This document shows positions 34,626 to 42,712 of a DNA stretch of 64,000 nucleotides, in pieces (within the stretch, counting starts at the first letter, position 1; each line of letters starts with the position of its first letter). The DNA lies in the NCBI GenBank assembly GCA_026707945.1, contig JAPOVV010000041.1:1-64000 (forward strand), written 5' to 3'. Source of the stretch: Gammaproteobacteria bacterium (GTDB lineage Bacteria; Pseudomonadota; Gammaproteobacteria; Pseudomonadales; Azotimanducaceae). Position numbers and translations under genes: made by a program. The notes under the pieces were generated by a model that searched no databases, had not been told where the DNA came from, and saw nothing but the letters and a program-made list of their open reading frames with translations.

Positions 34626-35455
34626 CGCAAAACCCGCTTGAACTAAGTCGCGTTTCGCTCAGCTACGACAAATTTAGAGTCCTTAATGGAACGAGCCTGG
34701 AACTAAGAGAGGGCACGGTAACAGGCTTGCTGGGACGCAACGGCAGTGGAAAGACAACTCTGATTCGGGTAGCGTTGGGGTTGATGCACCCTGACGAAGG
34801 TGAAGCAAAAGTCTATGGGACACAGTCATCAGATTCTCCGCCTGAAATCCGAAAGCGGATAGGTTACGTTTCCCAGACCTTCGATGCGTTCGAATGGATG
34901 AAAGTTAGTGATTGCGTCGAGTTCGTGTCGGGTTTTTACGGCGACCATTGGGATTCAAAGTTGATAAAGAGACTGACGGAGGTCTGGAGGCTATCAAATC
35001 GAAAGATAGGCGAGCTTTCGCCAGGTGATCAACAAAAAGTCTCGATCTTGCTCGCGATTGGCCACACGCCTGAACTGCTAATTCTCGATGAACCGGTAGC
35101 TAAATTGGATCCTGCTGCGCGCCGAGAATTTTTGCGCGTGCTCGTAGAAATGAATATTGATCACCATCAAACAATTTTGCTCTCCAGCCACATTACTAGC
35201 GATATCGAACGAGTTTGTTCACATGTCGCGATTCTCCATGAAGGTCGAATCGTTTGTCATAGTTCTCTAGATGAATTAAAGCAGCATGTTCGAGTGGTTA
35301 CGTTACCGGGAAACCGTTTCCCAGACATTGAGAGCGTGATTGGCGGACACGAAAACCGACGATGGGTTTGGTACACAGACGATCTAGATTTACCTGCTGA
35401 AGCCCGAATCGAAGAGACGACGATAGAAGATCTCTTTGTTGGGATTACTACGTGA
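34622..35455 (+). CDS. ABC transporter ATP-binding protein
   Basis: A 277-residue ATPase. Walker A is GRNGSGKTT (38-46), the Q-loop is GYVSQTFDAF, the signature is LSPGDQQK (132-139), slightly altered from LSGGQ, Walker B is LLILDEP (152-158) with catalytic E157, then D-loop KLDP and switch His in SSHITSDIE. The C-terminal ~60 residues look like the extension found in YtrB-like proteins. It is coupled upstream to the GntR regulator and downstream to the permease, with four-base overlaps on both sides. It energises the adjacent membrane protein, probably for export or for response to membrane stress or antibiotics (inference from the YtrA family). Confidence 0.94.
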   Translation: MTQNPLELSRVSLSYDKFRVLNGTSLELREGTVTGLLGRNGSGKTTLIRVALGLMHPDEGEAKVYGTQSSDSPPEIRKRIGYVSQTFDAFEWMKVSDCVEFVSGFYGDHWDSKLIKRLTEVWRLSNRKIGELSPGDQQKVSILLAIGHTPELLILDEPVAKLDPAARREFLRVLVEMNIDHHQTILLSSHITSDIERVCSHVAILHEGRIVCHSSLDELKQHVRVVTLPGNRFPDIESVIGGHENRRWVWYTDDLDLPAEARIEETTIEDLFVGITT

Positions 35456-36783
35456 AGAACGTTCTGTTTATATCGCAAACACACTACATGACGATTGCGT
35501 TATGGCTTAGCGCGATTGTGATGGTTTCCCTGAATCTGCGTCTATCGGAGACACCTCAGATCGCAAGCTCGATGGCACTTTTGTTGAGTGCTCTCACGGC
35601 GACCTCTGAAACACTCAATTTCCTTAATCGAACAATGGCATGGGAAGCGGTTGCGTTTGTACCAGGCTATTACCGGAAAATCTGGCTAACCAGCTTAGGA
35701 ATAGTCGGATTCTATATGGCTTTCGCTGTTGCGCTTTCGTTCGTATTCGGCGATTTTTCACCTCTGATCGGAATAACTACGTTATTCACACTCGTCAATT
35801 TAACAATAACTATATATGCGAGGCAGACCAGTAGTAGCGCAGCTTCAGTCTACTCGATTCTGGTTTTTTTTACGCTCTTGGTGATTTTCTGGGCACTCTT
35901 TTCTGCATCTTCACAATTTCAATTTGACTTATTCCACCTTGTCACTTCACCAATCGTTCAAATTCCCGCGTTAGTGTTTGCCGCAATCGCGGCACTATAT
36001 TTGAAAAAGCAAATTGAAAGCACGGTACGTTCTAGAAACGCGGGTATCGTCATCACGACGGCGCGATTTCGTATCGATGTCGCCGGTAGATACAGGATTT
36101 GTGGTTGGGCACTTCCTTCTACTCGCCTTTCTCCCGGATTCATCTACGTGATACCTTTGTTTGTGATCGCCGGAATGAGTCATGTGTCATTTGCGGATGA
36201 AGATTCTCTGCTTTTGCAGAATCCGGTCTCGATTTTTTCAATGATCGCAGCTATATACATCTACATCGGTTCCGGGACGCCATTTGGATTGTTAAAGAAT
36301 CCTGGTATGTGGTTCAGTAAGACTTGGCAATTCGGCCTAGGAAGATCAAGGCGGGCACTCGGTACCGAGTTCGCGCGAAACATCGTGAAGGCTTCAATCG
36401 TTCCTGCGATCGCTGTCTTCGGCGTTGCGTTTATCCACGCTACTTACATAGAAGCCCCATCAGCGAATTGGCCAGGATATGCCAATTTTTACGATGAGGC
36501 GATATTGCTTATTACTATGAATCTGCTCTGTTTTACTTGGGCTTGTATGTCTTATCCAAGACGTACGACTGAATGCCCGGTATTCGTTCATATTCGAATC
36601 GCGATGTGCGTTGCAACATGCCTTGTATTTTGGCCTGGTGTTGACTTTAGTTTGATAACTCGAGTCTTCTTATTGGTTGCGTTAGCCAGTAGCGCAATTC
36701 TGGCCGTATACGTTGGTGGTCGTGGAATTGCTGAAATAGACTTCATTTCGATAAAAACGGAAAAAGACGCGTATAGCGGCTAA
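35452..36783 (+). CDS. ABC transporter permease
   Basis: A 443-residue integral membrane protein with about ten hydrophobic segments, for example MTIALWLSAIVMVSLNL, LTSLGIVGFYMAFAVALSFV, GITTLFTLVNLTITIYA and LLVIFWALFSAS. There is no periplasmic binding-protein domain and no ATPase. The GTG start at 35452 overlaps the ATPase stop by four bases. The sequence is not close to any transporter I can name, so the substrate is unknown. It forms a complex with the preceding ATPase under control of the GntR regulator. Confidence 0.85.
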   Translation: MKNVLFISQTHYMTIALWLSAIVMVSLNLRLSETPQIASSMALLLSALTATSETLNFLNRTMAWEAVAFVPGYYRKIWLTSLGIVGFYMAFAVALSFVFGDFSPLIGITTLFTLVNLTITIYARQTSSSAASVYSILVFFTLLVIFWALFSASSQFQFDLFHLVTSPIVQIPALVFAAIAALYLKKQIESTVRSRNAGIVITTARFRIDVAGRYRICGWALPSTRLSPGFIYVIPLFVIAGMSHVSFADEDSLLLQNPVSIFSMIAAIYIYIGSGTPFGLLKNPGMWFSKTWQFGLGRSRRALGTEFARNIVKASIVPAIAVFGVAFIHATYIEAPSANWPGYANFYDEAILLITMNLLCFTWACMSYPRRTTECPVFVHIRIAMCVATCLVFWPGVDFSLITRVFLLVALASSAILAVYVGGRGIAEIDFISIKTEKDAYSG

Positions 36784-36844
36784 TATCTTGCATCTACTCG
36801 TATTTAACTGACCGCAACGGATCACTGCTACACAACTGTGAAGC

Positions 36845-36873
36845 TCACGCGCGGTCCAATAGACCGCGCGTGA
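36845..36873. terminator. Probable bidirectional transcript end
   Basis: A perfect 12-bp stem (TCACGCGCGGTC and GACCGCGCGTGA) closes a five-base loop between the converging permease and deacylase genes. The T-rich tail is weak on both sides, so termination is likely but not certain. Confidence 0.65.
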
Positions 36874-36889
36874 ATTTGATATTTAAGGA

Positions 36890-38584
36890 TTACGCTACTG
36901 TATTGGGGTTCCTGAGCACGCGACCTGATCGTTCGCCAGTGTGCTCGTCGTTCTCAAGAATCACTGCGCCGTTGCAAATTGTCGCTTGATAACCAACCGC
37001 TTTTTGGATCAATCGCGGCGCCTCGCCAGGGAAGTCGTATACCAGCTGCGGTTGACGTTCAGCCACGCGATCCATATCGATCACGTTCACGTCAGCTTTC
37101 ATTCCTTCAGCTAGCGAACCACGGTCGGCGAATCCAACAACACGCGCTTGAGCGCTTGTCAACTTACGGACTGCCTCTTCGAGCTTGAATGCTTCTTTAT
37201 CTCGAACCCAATGGGCAAGCATGAACGACGTCCAGCCGGAATCCATGATTTGACTCACGTGTGCGCCAGCGTCACCGATGCCTGGTAAGACAAACTCCTC
37301 CTTGAGGAAAGCGGGAAGTGCGTCCAATTGAAGGTTGAAGAATCGAATGTGGAAGAACGCTTCACCGTTACTTTCAAGCATGAATCGCAACCATGTTTCA
37401 GCGGGATGTTCACCAGCTGCTTCTGCTAGTGATTCAAGGCTTTCCGCTTTACCTTTCGTGTAATTTGGCCGATCGTCATCGCCGAGCCAGTACCAGTTGG
37501 CGGTAGCCCTACGAGTGCCCATTTGCTCGTCTTTCGACTGCTCCTTAGCATCATCGATCAGTCTTTGTCGTTTATCGGCATCGCGAATCGCAGCCAATCG
37601 ATCATCAAACCGCATTGCTCGCAGCTCGTTCCATGCAGGTGTGCGGAACATGAACATGTCCGTACGCAGACCAGAAAGAAATCCACCTGAGCGTGGTAGC
37701 GTGAGTGCCGTGACGTCCAATCCTTCCGCTTGCATGTCGGCGATAGGCGCGTCGTAGGCTGAGATATCGCCGTTGTTACTTGGCGTATAAGGAGCAGAGA
37801 ACAGCGCTCGCGTTCCTGCGGCACGTACTTGCTGTCGCACGATATCGAGCTCTTCGTCCAATTTCACGTAGTTCAGTACGCTTTGAACGATGCCACCATG
37901 TTTGCCGACTTGCTCAGAAATTGCAACCAGCTCTTTTGGTTCAGCGAAAGTACCTGGGATGGATCGCCCATCGGGCAGGACATGACCGGGCAAACGATTG
38001 GTCGAAAATCCGATAGCGCCATCTGCGACGGATTTACCTACGAGCTCAGCGATCTGCTTGATTTCCTCATCGGTGGCGTTATCGGTAATGGAACGCTCAC
38101 CCATCACATAGAAACGGGAAGCGCAGTGACCCACCATCCCAGTGATATTGATTGCAGGATTGAGTTTCTCAATGGAATCGAGGTATTCGCCATACGACTC
38201 CCAATCCCAAGGTAGACCGGTCAGAATCGCATTTTTCGGAATATCCTCCACGGTTTCCATCATGCCGGCGAGGAATTCGCGATCGGCGGGCTTACAGGGC
38301 GCGAAGGTCACACCACAGTTTCCGAATAGCGCCGTCGTAACGCCGTGCCAGGAAACCGGAGTTAGGTACGGGTCCCAACCGGCCTGAGCGTCAAAGTGGG
38401 TATGAAGATCCACAAACCCAGGCGTTACGGCTTTGCCGTCTGCTTGAATCGTCTTAGCGCCAGTACCTTCGACTTTTCCAACTTGCGTGATCGTGTCGCC
38501 GTCGATTGCTACGTCTCCGTAGTACGGAGCTGAACCGGAGCCGTCAACGATTAATCCATCTTTTACAACGATGTCATGTGCCAT
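36890..38584 (-). CDS. N-acyl-D-amino-acid deacylase family amidohydrolase (second copy)
   Basis: A 564-residue paralogue of the deacylase at 3573-5234, nearly the same length and with long identical stretches such as FLAGMMETVEDIPK and TGLPWDWESYG. Metal-binding residues are H61-T-H63 (GFVDLHTHFDAQ) and C90 (FGNCGVTFAP), and the GDAGAHVSQIMDSGW block carries the catalytic Asp. Differences cluster around residues 245-300 (NYVKLDEELDIVRQQVRAAG), a region facing the substrate in the family, so the two may accept different N-acyl-D-amino acids. The ATG start at 38584 has GAGGT upstream. The GST gene precedes it by 38 bases on the same strand, so they may be cotranscribed. Confidence 0.9.
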   Translation of the reverse strand: MAHDIVVKDGLIVDGSGSAPYYGDVAIDGDTITQVGKVEGTGAKTIQADGKAVTPGFVDLHTHFDAQAGWDPYLTPVSWHGVTTALFGNCGVTFAPCKPADREFLAGMMETVEDIPKNAILTGLPWDWESYGEYLDSIEKLNPAINITGMVGHCASRFYVMGERSITDNATDEEIKQIAELVGKSVADGAIGFSTNRLPGHVLPDGRSIPGTFAEPKELVAISEQVGKHGGIVQSVLNYVKLDEELDIVRQQVRAAGTRALFSAPYTPSNNGDISAYDAPIADMQAEGLDVTALTLPRSGGFLSGLRTDMFMFRTPAWNELRAMRFDDRLAAIRDADKRQRLIDDAKEQSKDEQMGTRRATANWYWLGDDDRPNYTKGKAESLESLAEAAGEHPAETWLRFMLESNGEAFFHIRFFNLQLDALPAFLKEEFVLPGIGDAGAHVSQIMDSGWTSFMLAHWVRDKEAFKLEEAVRKLTSAQARVVGFADRGSLAEGMKADVNVIDMDRVAERQPQLVYDFPGEAPRLIQKAVGYQATICNGAVILENDEHTGERSGRVLRNPNTVA

Positions 38585-38621
38585 GATGATTTACCTCAGA
38601 TATGTGTCGAGTGTTCTGCGT

Positions 38622-39257
38622 TTACGCGCTCGAACTCGGTCGTGCTGATACTTCGTCGTACCAACGTTTCAGATTTGGTTTGTCCTCTGGAAAGGGAATG
38701 CGTGCTGCGGTCGTTGCGAAATCAACCGCGCAAAACGCGGTGATGTCAGCAATCGAGAAGTTATCGCCCGCGCAGTAAGCATGATCCGCTAGATACTCGT
38801 CGAGTCGATCGAAGAAACGTGCCACACTTGCCTTGCCGCGGTCAGCCAATTCCGGGATCGCGGGAACCTCTCCGACACTACCGCCTAGTCCACGTCTCGC
38901 GAAACCAGGGTAGGAATTGCGGAAAGTATCGGCGGCTCCTTGCAACCCATCAAATTCCATGTGTCGTTGTCTTGCCTCAATTAGAGCTTTACTTTTCGCG
39001 TCGGTGCCCATAAGGTTTGGTTCAGGGATCGTTTCTTCGAAATATCGACAGATCGCCACAGATTCGTCCAGTACTGTACCGTCGTCGAGCACCAACGTTG
39101 GAAGTAATCCGCGTGGACTGATTTTTAGAAACTCGGGATCTAGGTTATCGCCCTTAGGGATATTGAATTCCACCTTTTCGTACTCAACGCCTTTTTCCGC
39201 TAGGAAAATGCGAGTGCGGCGGGGATTGGGGGCGAGCGTGCTGTCATAGAGTTTCAT
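38622..39257 (-). CDS. Glutathione S-transferase family protein
   Basis: A 211-residue soluble protein. The N-terminal thioredoxin-like domain (1-80) begins MKLYDSTLAPNPRRTRIFLA and has GLLPTLVLDDGTVLDESVAI, the usual cis-Pro and glutathione gamma-Glu contact (ES). The helical C-terminal domain (90-211) has FSIADITAFCAVDF, the conserved folding motif. Glutathione conjugation or isomerisation is expected; the substrate is unknown. I chose ATG 39257 because AGGA lies eight bases upstream; a longer frame back to 39290 adds 11 unlikely residues. It is upstream of the second deacylase gene. Confidence 0.9.
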   Translation of the reverse strand: MKLYDSTLAPNPRRTRIFLAEKGVEYEKVEFNIPKGDNLDPEFLKISPRGLLPTLVLDDGTVLDESVAICRYFEETIPEPNLMGTDAKSKALIEARQRHMEFDGLQGAADTFRNSYPGFARRGLGGSVGEVPAIPELADRGKASVARFFDRLDEYLADHAYCAGDNFSIADITAFCAVDFATTAARIPFPEDKPNLKRWYDEVSARPSSSA

Positions 39258-39513
39258 CGAGGGATCCTGTTCAAAGTCCGTAATCGACAAGAATTGAATT
39301 ACTCCTCAAATTATCTTTAGCCGGATTGGTTGCAAATCGTTCGCTAAGCGATCATTACTTTCCTCGTTCCAGCCGAAAAACAGACTGATCACGCATTGCG
39401 AGCAATCGTATTGACGATCGATCACTTAAAGCGTCACATTAGCGCAATTTTCTCCGCACGTTGGATCTAAAAACCGTCTCGCGTTCCAACGCTATCCCAG
39501 TACCCATTCGATG

Positions 39514-39831
39514 TCAGTGGGTCGCTGTTACTTTGAGACGAACGCCTTCGCGTTGTTGAAGGAGCCTTATGATCTCAAATAGATTTCGCGCCTGTGGATT
39601 GCCTTGTGAACTTAACATCCGCATTAAACTCTTAGGCGACTTGGCGGTCAATGCACCTAGCTCCTGGAATCCGATCGTTGAGTTTACATAGTCCCGTAAC
39701 ACGGATTTTCCTACGTCCAATTCGCCGGCGAGTAAGCAATCCACGGCTTCTTCGAGGAGTGCCGCTCGAACACCAGAATCTTGATCAATTCGTGCCTTTA
39801 ACGTTTCCTTGAAGTATCGTGATAGCGTCAC
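39514..39831 (-). CDS. Antitoxin, HigA-like DNA-binding protein
   Basis: A 105-residue protein with a helix-turn-helix at about residues 55-95 (IGFQELGALTAKSPKSLMRM, then LSSQGNPQARNLFEIIRLL). The N-terminal helices (ALLEEAVDCLLAGELDVGKS) and the overall layout are those of antitoxins paired with RelE/HigB-type 'addiction module killer' toxins. It lies 41 bases after the toxin gene on the same strand, the toxin-first order typical of the higBA group. GTG 39831 has AGGAGG at about ten bases. It would bind the toxin and repress the operon at the palindrome at 40175-40192. Confidence 0.82.
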   Translation of the reverse strand: MTLSRYFKETLKARIDQDSGVRAALLEEAVDCLLAGELDVGKSVLRDYVNSTIGFQELGALTAKSPKSLMRMLSSQGNPQARNLFEIIRLLQQREGVRLKVTATH

Positions 39832-39872
39832 TTGCTTTGTTCCTCCTGCCGTTTTTGCAAACGGTAGTCATC

Positions 39873-40166
39873 TCATCGATCTCGCGACTTTTCGATATCC
39901 AGCTGCTGCCGAGTCTTTGTACCACCGCCGACTAGGACTATGCGCTCGTCGCCGTCTCGACCAAAGTAAATTCGATAGCCGGGACCGAAGTCAATCCGAT
40001 ACTCGAGCACTCCTCCGCCAGCGCCTTTGACATTGGTTTGATTGCCTTGCTCAAGCCGTAGCAGCGCGGTCGCGACCTTTGCTGCAGCGTGTTCGTCAAG
40101 TCGATCGAACCTTCGTGCGAATGGACTTTCGTCGCGAGTATCGACAAACTTCAGAATCTCCACCAT
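39873..40166 (-). CDS. RelE/HigB-type toxin (Gp49-like, killer protein family)
   Basis: A 97-residue toxin of the RelE/ParE superfamily, the 'putative addiction module killer protein' branch. Features are FVDTRDESPFARRFDRLDEH, a helix-rich N-terminus, GVLEYRIDFGPGYRIYFGRD, and IVLVGGGTKTRQQLDI near the end, with the R and K/H-rich face used for ribosome-dependent mRNA cleavage. Members inhibit growth by cutting translated mRNA. ATG 40166 is directly preceded by an inverted repeat that is the likely operator. The cognate antitoxin follows downstream. Such modules sit in many chromosomes and plasmids, and this one has no other mobile context. Confidence 0.85.
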   Translation of the reverse strand: MVEILKFVDTRDESPFARRFDRLDEHAAAKVATALLRLEQGNQTNVKGAGGGVLEYRIDFGPGYRIYFGRDGDERIVLVGGGTKTRQQLDIEKSRDR

Positions 40167-40174
40167 ATGACATT

Positions 40175-40192
40175 GGTAACTGATATGTTACC
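40175..40192. promoter_or_regulatory. Operator of the toxin-antitoxin pair
   Basis: GGTAAC-N6-GTTACC is an inverted repeat that begins nine bases upstream of the toxin start codon. Its position is that of an autoregulatory operator of HigBA-type pairs. It overlaps the probable ribosome-binding area, so binding could also block translation start. Assignment is by position and symmetry. Confidence 0.65.
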
Positions 40193-40348
40193 TTTTGAAC
40201 GTCGATTTATTCAGGTTGCACCTCATTCTGTTCCCTCACGCGAACGTCCTGCTAAAAATAAGAACACTCTCTCTTGACGCGATACGGCTATTGAATTGCA
40301 TTCGTAGTAATGTAGTGCAAGATAATCAGAAGATAGAAAGCGTTAAAA

Positions 40349-41059
40349 ATGAACTCGATGCTCAGTGAGATTAAAGTACTTACGTTCGATGTTGGCGGAA
40401 GTGTATTTGATTGGCAGTCTTCTACGCAAGCAGCTGTCAAAGAGGTCGCCCATGAACGGAGTGTGGAACTGGATGTACCGGCGTTCTGTTTTCAATGGCG
40501 ACGGAGGATGTTCGAGACACTCGCGGAAGTACGGAATGGAAATCTCTCGTGGCGCAATGCGGACCAGATTCATCTGGACGTCCTGGACGAACTGGGAGAA
40601 CAACATCCGGAGTTGGGCTTAACTCCGGATGACAAACAACGCCTAAACACAGCGTGGCATCGTATGGATGTATGGGAAGAAGTCCCGGAAGCTTTGTTGC
40701 GTCTCAGAGAACGTTACGTCGTATCCATCCTAACCGTGCTCTCGCTGTCGATTGTTGTCGACTCCTCAAGACATGCAGGTATAGACTGGGATGCGTACTT
40801 GTCGTGTGAATTCCTTGGCGTGTACAAACCGGAAGCTGAGGCGTATCAAAGCGCGGCAAAACTGTTCGGGGTCGAACCGGCTGAAACGATGATGGTGGCA
40901 TGTCACCCACCTGACTTGGCGGCGGCACAACGTGCCGGATTGAAGGCGGCGCATGTCAAGCCCAAAGTTTGGGAAATGGGATCTGAAGGTGATTCGACCG
41001 GGTTTGAAATTCAAGCCGACAGCTACACGGACCTAGCAGACCAACTTTGCGGACGATGA
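40349..41059 (+). CDS. HAD-superfamily hydrolase, haloacid-dehalogenase-like
   Basis: A 236-residue HAD hydrolase close to type II haloacid dehalogenases. Motif I is TFDVGGSVFDW, in which the nucleophile Asp is followed by V-G (usual dehalogenases have D-x-Y-G-T). Motif II is ILTVLSLSIV, motif III is EFLGVYKPEAEAYQSAA with the Lys, and motif IV is MMVACHPPDLAAAQRAG. The second residue pattern argues for C-halogen or phosphate hydrolysis rather than a pure phosphatase, but I cannot decide. The stop overlaps the start of the PhyH-HEAT gene (ATGA), so the two are translationally coupled and probably act on the same pathway. Confidence 0.88.
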   Translation: MNSMLSEIKVLTFDVGGSVFDWQSSTQAAVKEVAHERSVELDVPAFCFQWRRRMFETLAEVRNGNLSWRNADQIHLDVLDELGEQHPELGLTPDDKQRLNTAWHRMDVWEEVPEALLRLRERYVVSILTVLSLSIVVDSSRHAGIDWDAYLSCEFLGVYKPEAEAYQSAAKLFGVEPAETMMVACHPPDLAAAQRAGLKAAHVKPKVWEMGSEGDSTGFEIQADSYTDLADQLCGR

Positions 41060-42633
41060 AATCTGTTCGACTCAACGATCAACAGATCGTTCACTACCTT
41101 GAGGATGGCTACGTCGTTCTTGATCCGACAGAACTCGATCGAGCATTTCATCACCGGATGTATCAGGCGGCGTGCCTGACGTACGGTATGGCGCAAGGGG
41201 CAGCCAGCCAGGGCGCCGCTCCACACATCAAGGTGATCGCAGATAACTTGCGTCAGCGTATACCGGATGCGGAGTTGTTGCTGCGCAGTCCAACGATCGA
41301 CGGGGCTATCACCAGTGTCTTGGGCGAAAACTGGCAAATCTATCCGCATGACTTTATTCACGAGTCATCAGCAAACGATCAATTCTTCCATCAGGACGGC
41401 AACTTGCCTTGGAATGATCGTGGTCACTATCGCTCGCATCGCCCAGACTGGGCAATGCTTTTTTACTATCCACAGCCGACAGACGAAGCGACCGGACCGA
41501 CAGAGGTACTACCAGGCACGCAGTATTGGACGAACGACTACGAGCTTCCAGACGGCAAGTGGCACCGAGGCGACCCGATGGGACGGAATTTACGATCATT
41601 CGACCCGAGGACCGCGTCCTTGCAAGAACGAGATGCGTACATTCAGGACGTCGCAGATAGTTGGGGTGTACCTAACTTAGAACGTAGGAAGTTAGAGGTA
41701 CCGTGTGGCGGCGCCATTCTCGCTTCATATGACCTCGCACATCGTGGCACGCGCCAGGAATCTGGGTTTGATGGCCGTCGTTTTATGTACAAGTTTTATT
41801 TGTACCGCGCGGAGTCACCGACTAAACCAACATCGCAACGACGTCGCGGCGTAACACCATGCATCGACAATTCGAATATCGCGCGGATCGTTGAAAGAAA
41901 CTGGCATTGGTTAGGTGGTGAATCACCTGACTGGAATACACGCCAAAAAGGTATTTCAATTAGCAAGCTTCTTAGCGCGGACACCGATGCAGAACGGACA
42001 CGAATTGCATACGAATTAGGTCTGTTAGCGAACGACGAAGAAAGGACTAGGAACGAGTTAATTTCGTTGATCGCGCATGAACGTGAGGCAATACGACGTG
42101 CGGCTGGCTACTCCTTCGGTTTAGTAGATTCGATTAGTGGCAAGGAATTTGAGTCACTGATGAACGACGAACGAGCCTCAGTTAGACGGGCGACGATCCT
42201 AGCATTGCGCGAAGCCATCTGTTGCGATAAGACGGCTATCGATTGGCTGACGGATCGATTGGAGAAAGATCCTGACGACTTGGTAAGGTCGAACGCGGCA
42301 TACGCCTTGGGAATTCTGTTGCGCGCTAATCCAAATCTGCTTGAAAACCACGATCGATTGATCGCACGACTCGATCATGGCGCGGAGCCGGATAACACCG
42401 ACAACGGCGGGATGTCCCGATCGACAGTACGAGAAAACGTAGCGTTAGCGCTAACAATGTGTCATCTTAGTACGAAGGAAATCGAGAACACGCTTCGCTA
42501 CGCCATCGCAGAGCATGATCGGTATGCGAAGAGCCTTCTGTTCATTGCGATTCAGCGTTCTGTTCGCGATCTCAGTGATCCATGGGTAGCCGACCTTATC
42601 GAGTATTTAGCAGACCATCGATATGTCGTGTAG
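41056..42633 (+). CDS. PhyH oxygenase fused to HEAT repeats
   Basis: A 525-residue two-domain protein. Residues 1-280 form a PhyH-type oxygenase with H112-Q-D114 ([12 protein letters not shown]), [20 protein letters not shown], and distal H229-R230 in [10 protein letters not shown]. About residues 310-500 form HEAT/PBS-lyase-like helical repeats (for example [56 protein letters not shown]), which usually bind proteins or nucleic acids. I start at ATG 41056, which overlaps the HAD stop by four bases, rather than at TTG 41047. A second protein of the same layout is at 57067-59028. The gene ends two bases before the tRNA-Arg that reads in the opposite direction. Fusion of an oxygenase to HEAT repeats is unusual. 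Confidence 0.9.
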   Translation: MKSVRLNDQQIVHYLEDGYVVLDPTELDRAFHHRMYQAACLTYGMAQGAASQGAAPHIKVIADNLRQRIPDAELLLRSPTIDGAITSVLGENWQIYPHDFIHESSANDQFFHQDGNLPWNDRGHYRSHRPDWAMLFYYPQPTDEATGPTEVLPGTQYWTNDYELPDGKWHRGDPMGRNLRSFDPRTASLQERDAYIQDVADSWGVPNLERRKLEVPCGGAILASYDLAHRGTRQESGFDGRRFMYKFYLYRAESPTKPTSQRRRGVTPCIDNSNIARIVERNWHWLGGESPDWNTRQKGISISKLLSADTDAERTRIAYELGLLANDEERTRNELISLIAHEREAIRRAAGYSFGLVDSISGKEFESLMNDERASVRRATILALREAICCDKTAIDWLTDRLEKDPDDLVRSNAAYALGILLRANPNLLENHDRLIARLDHGAEPDNTDNGGMSRSTVRENVALALTMCHLSTKEIENTLRYAIAEHDRYAKSLLFIAIQRSVRDLSDPWVADLIEYLADHRYVV

Positions 42634-42635
42634 AT

Positions 42636-42712
42636 TGGCACACCCGACAGGATTCGAACCTGTGACCTTTTGCTCCGGAGGCAAACGCTCTATCCAACTG
42701 AGCTACGGGTGC
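42636..42712 (-). tRNA. tRNA-Arg (anticodon CCG)
   Basis: The 77-base minus-strand sequence folds as a tRNA: acceptor GCACCCG paired with CGGGTGT (one G-T pair at the end), D arm GCTC-AGTTGGATA-GAGC, anticodon stem TTTGC/GCAAA enclosing the loop CTCCGGA with anticodon CCG, T arm ACAGG-TTCGAAT-CCTGT, and an encoded CCA. It reads the CGG codon for arginine. The 5' end overlaps the last 23 bases of the heme A synthase gene, whose stop TAG is in the D loop. Confidence 0.96.
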
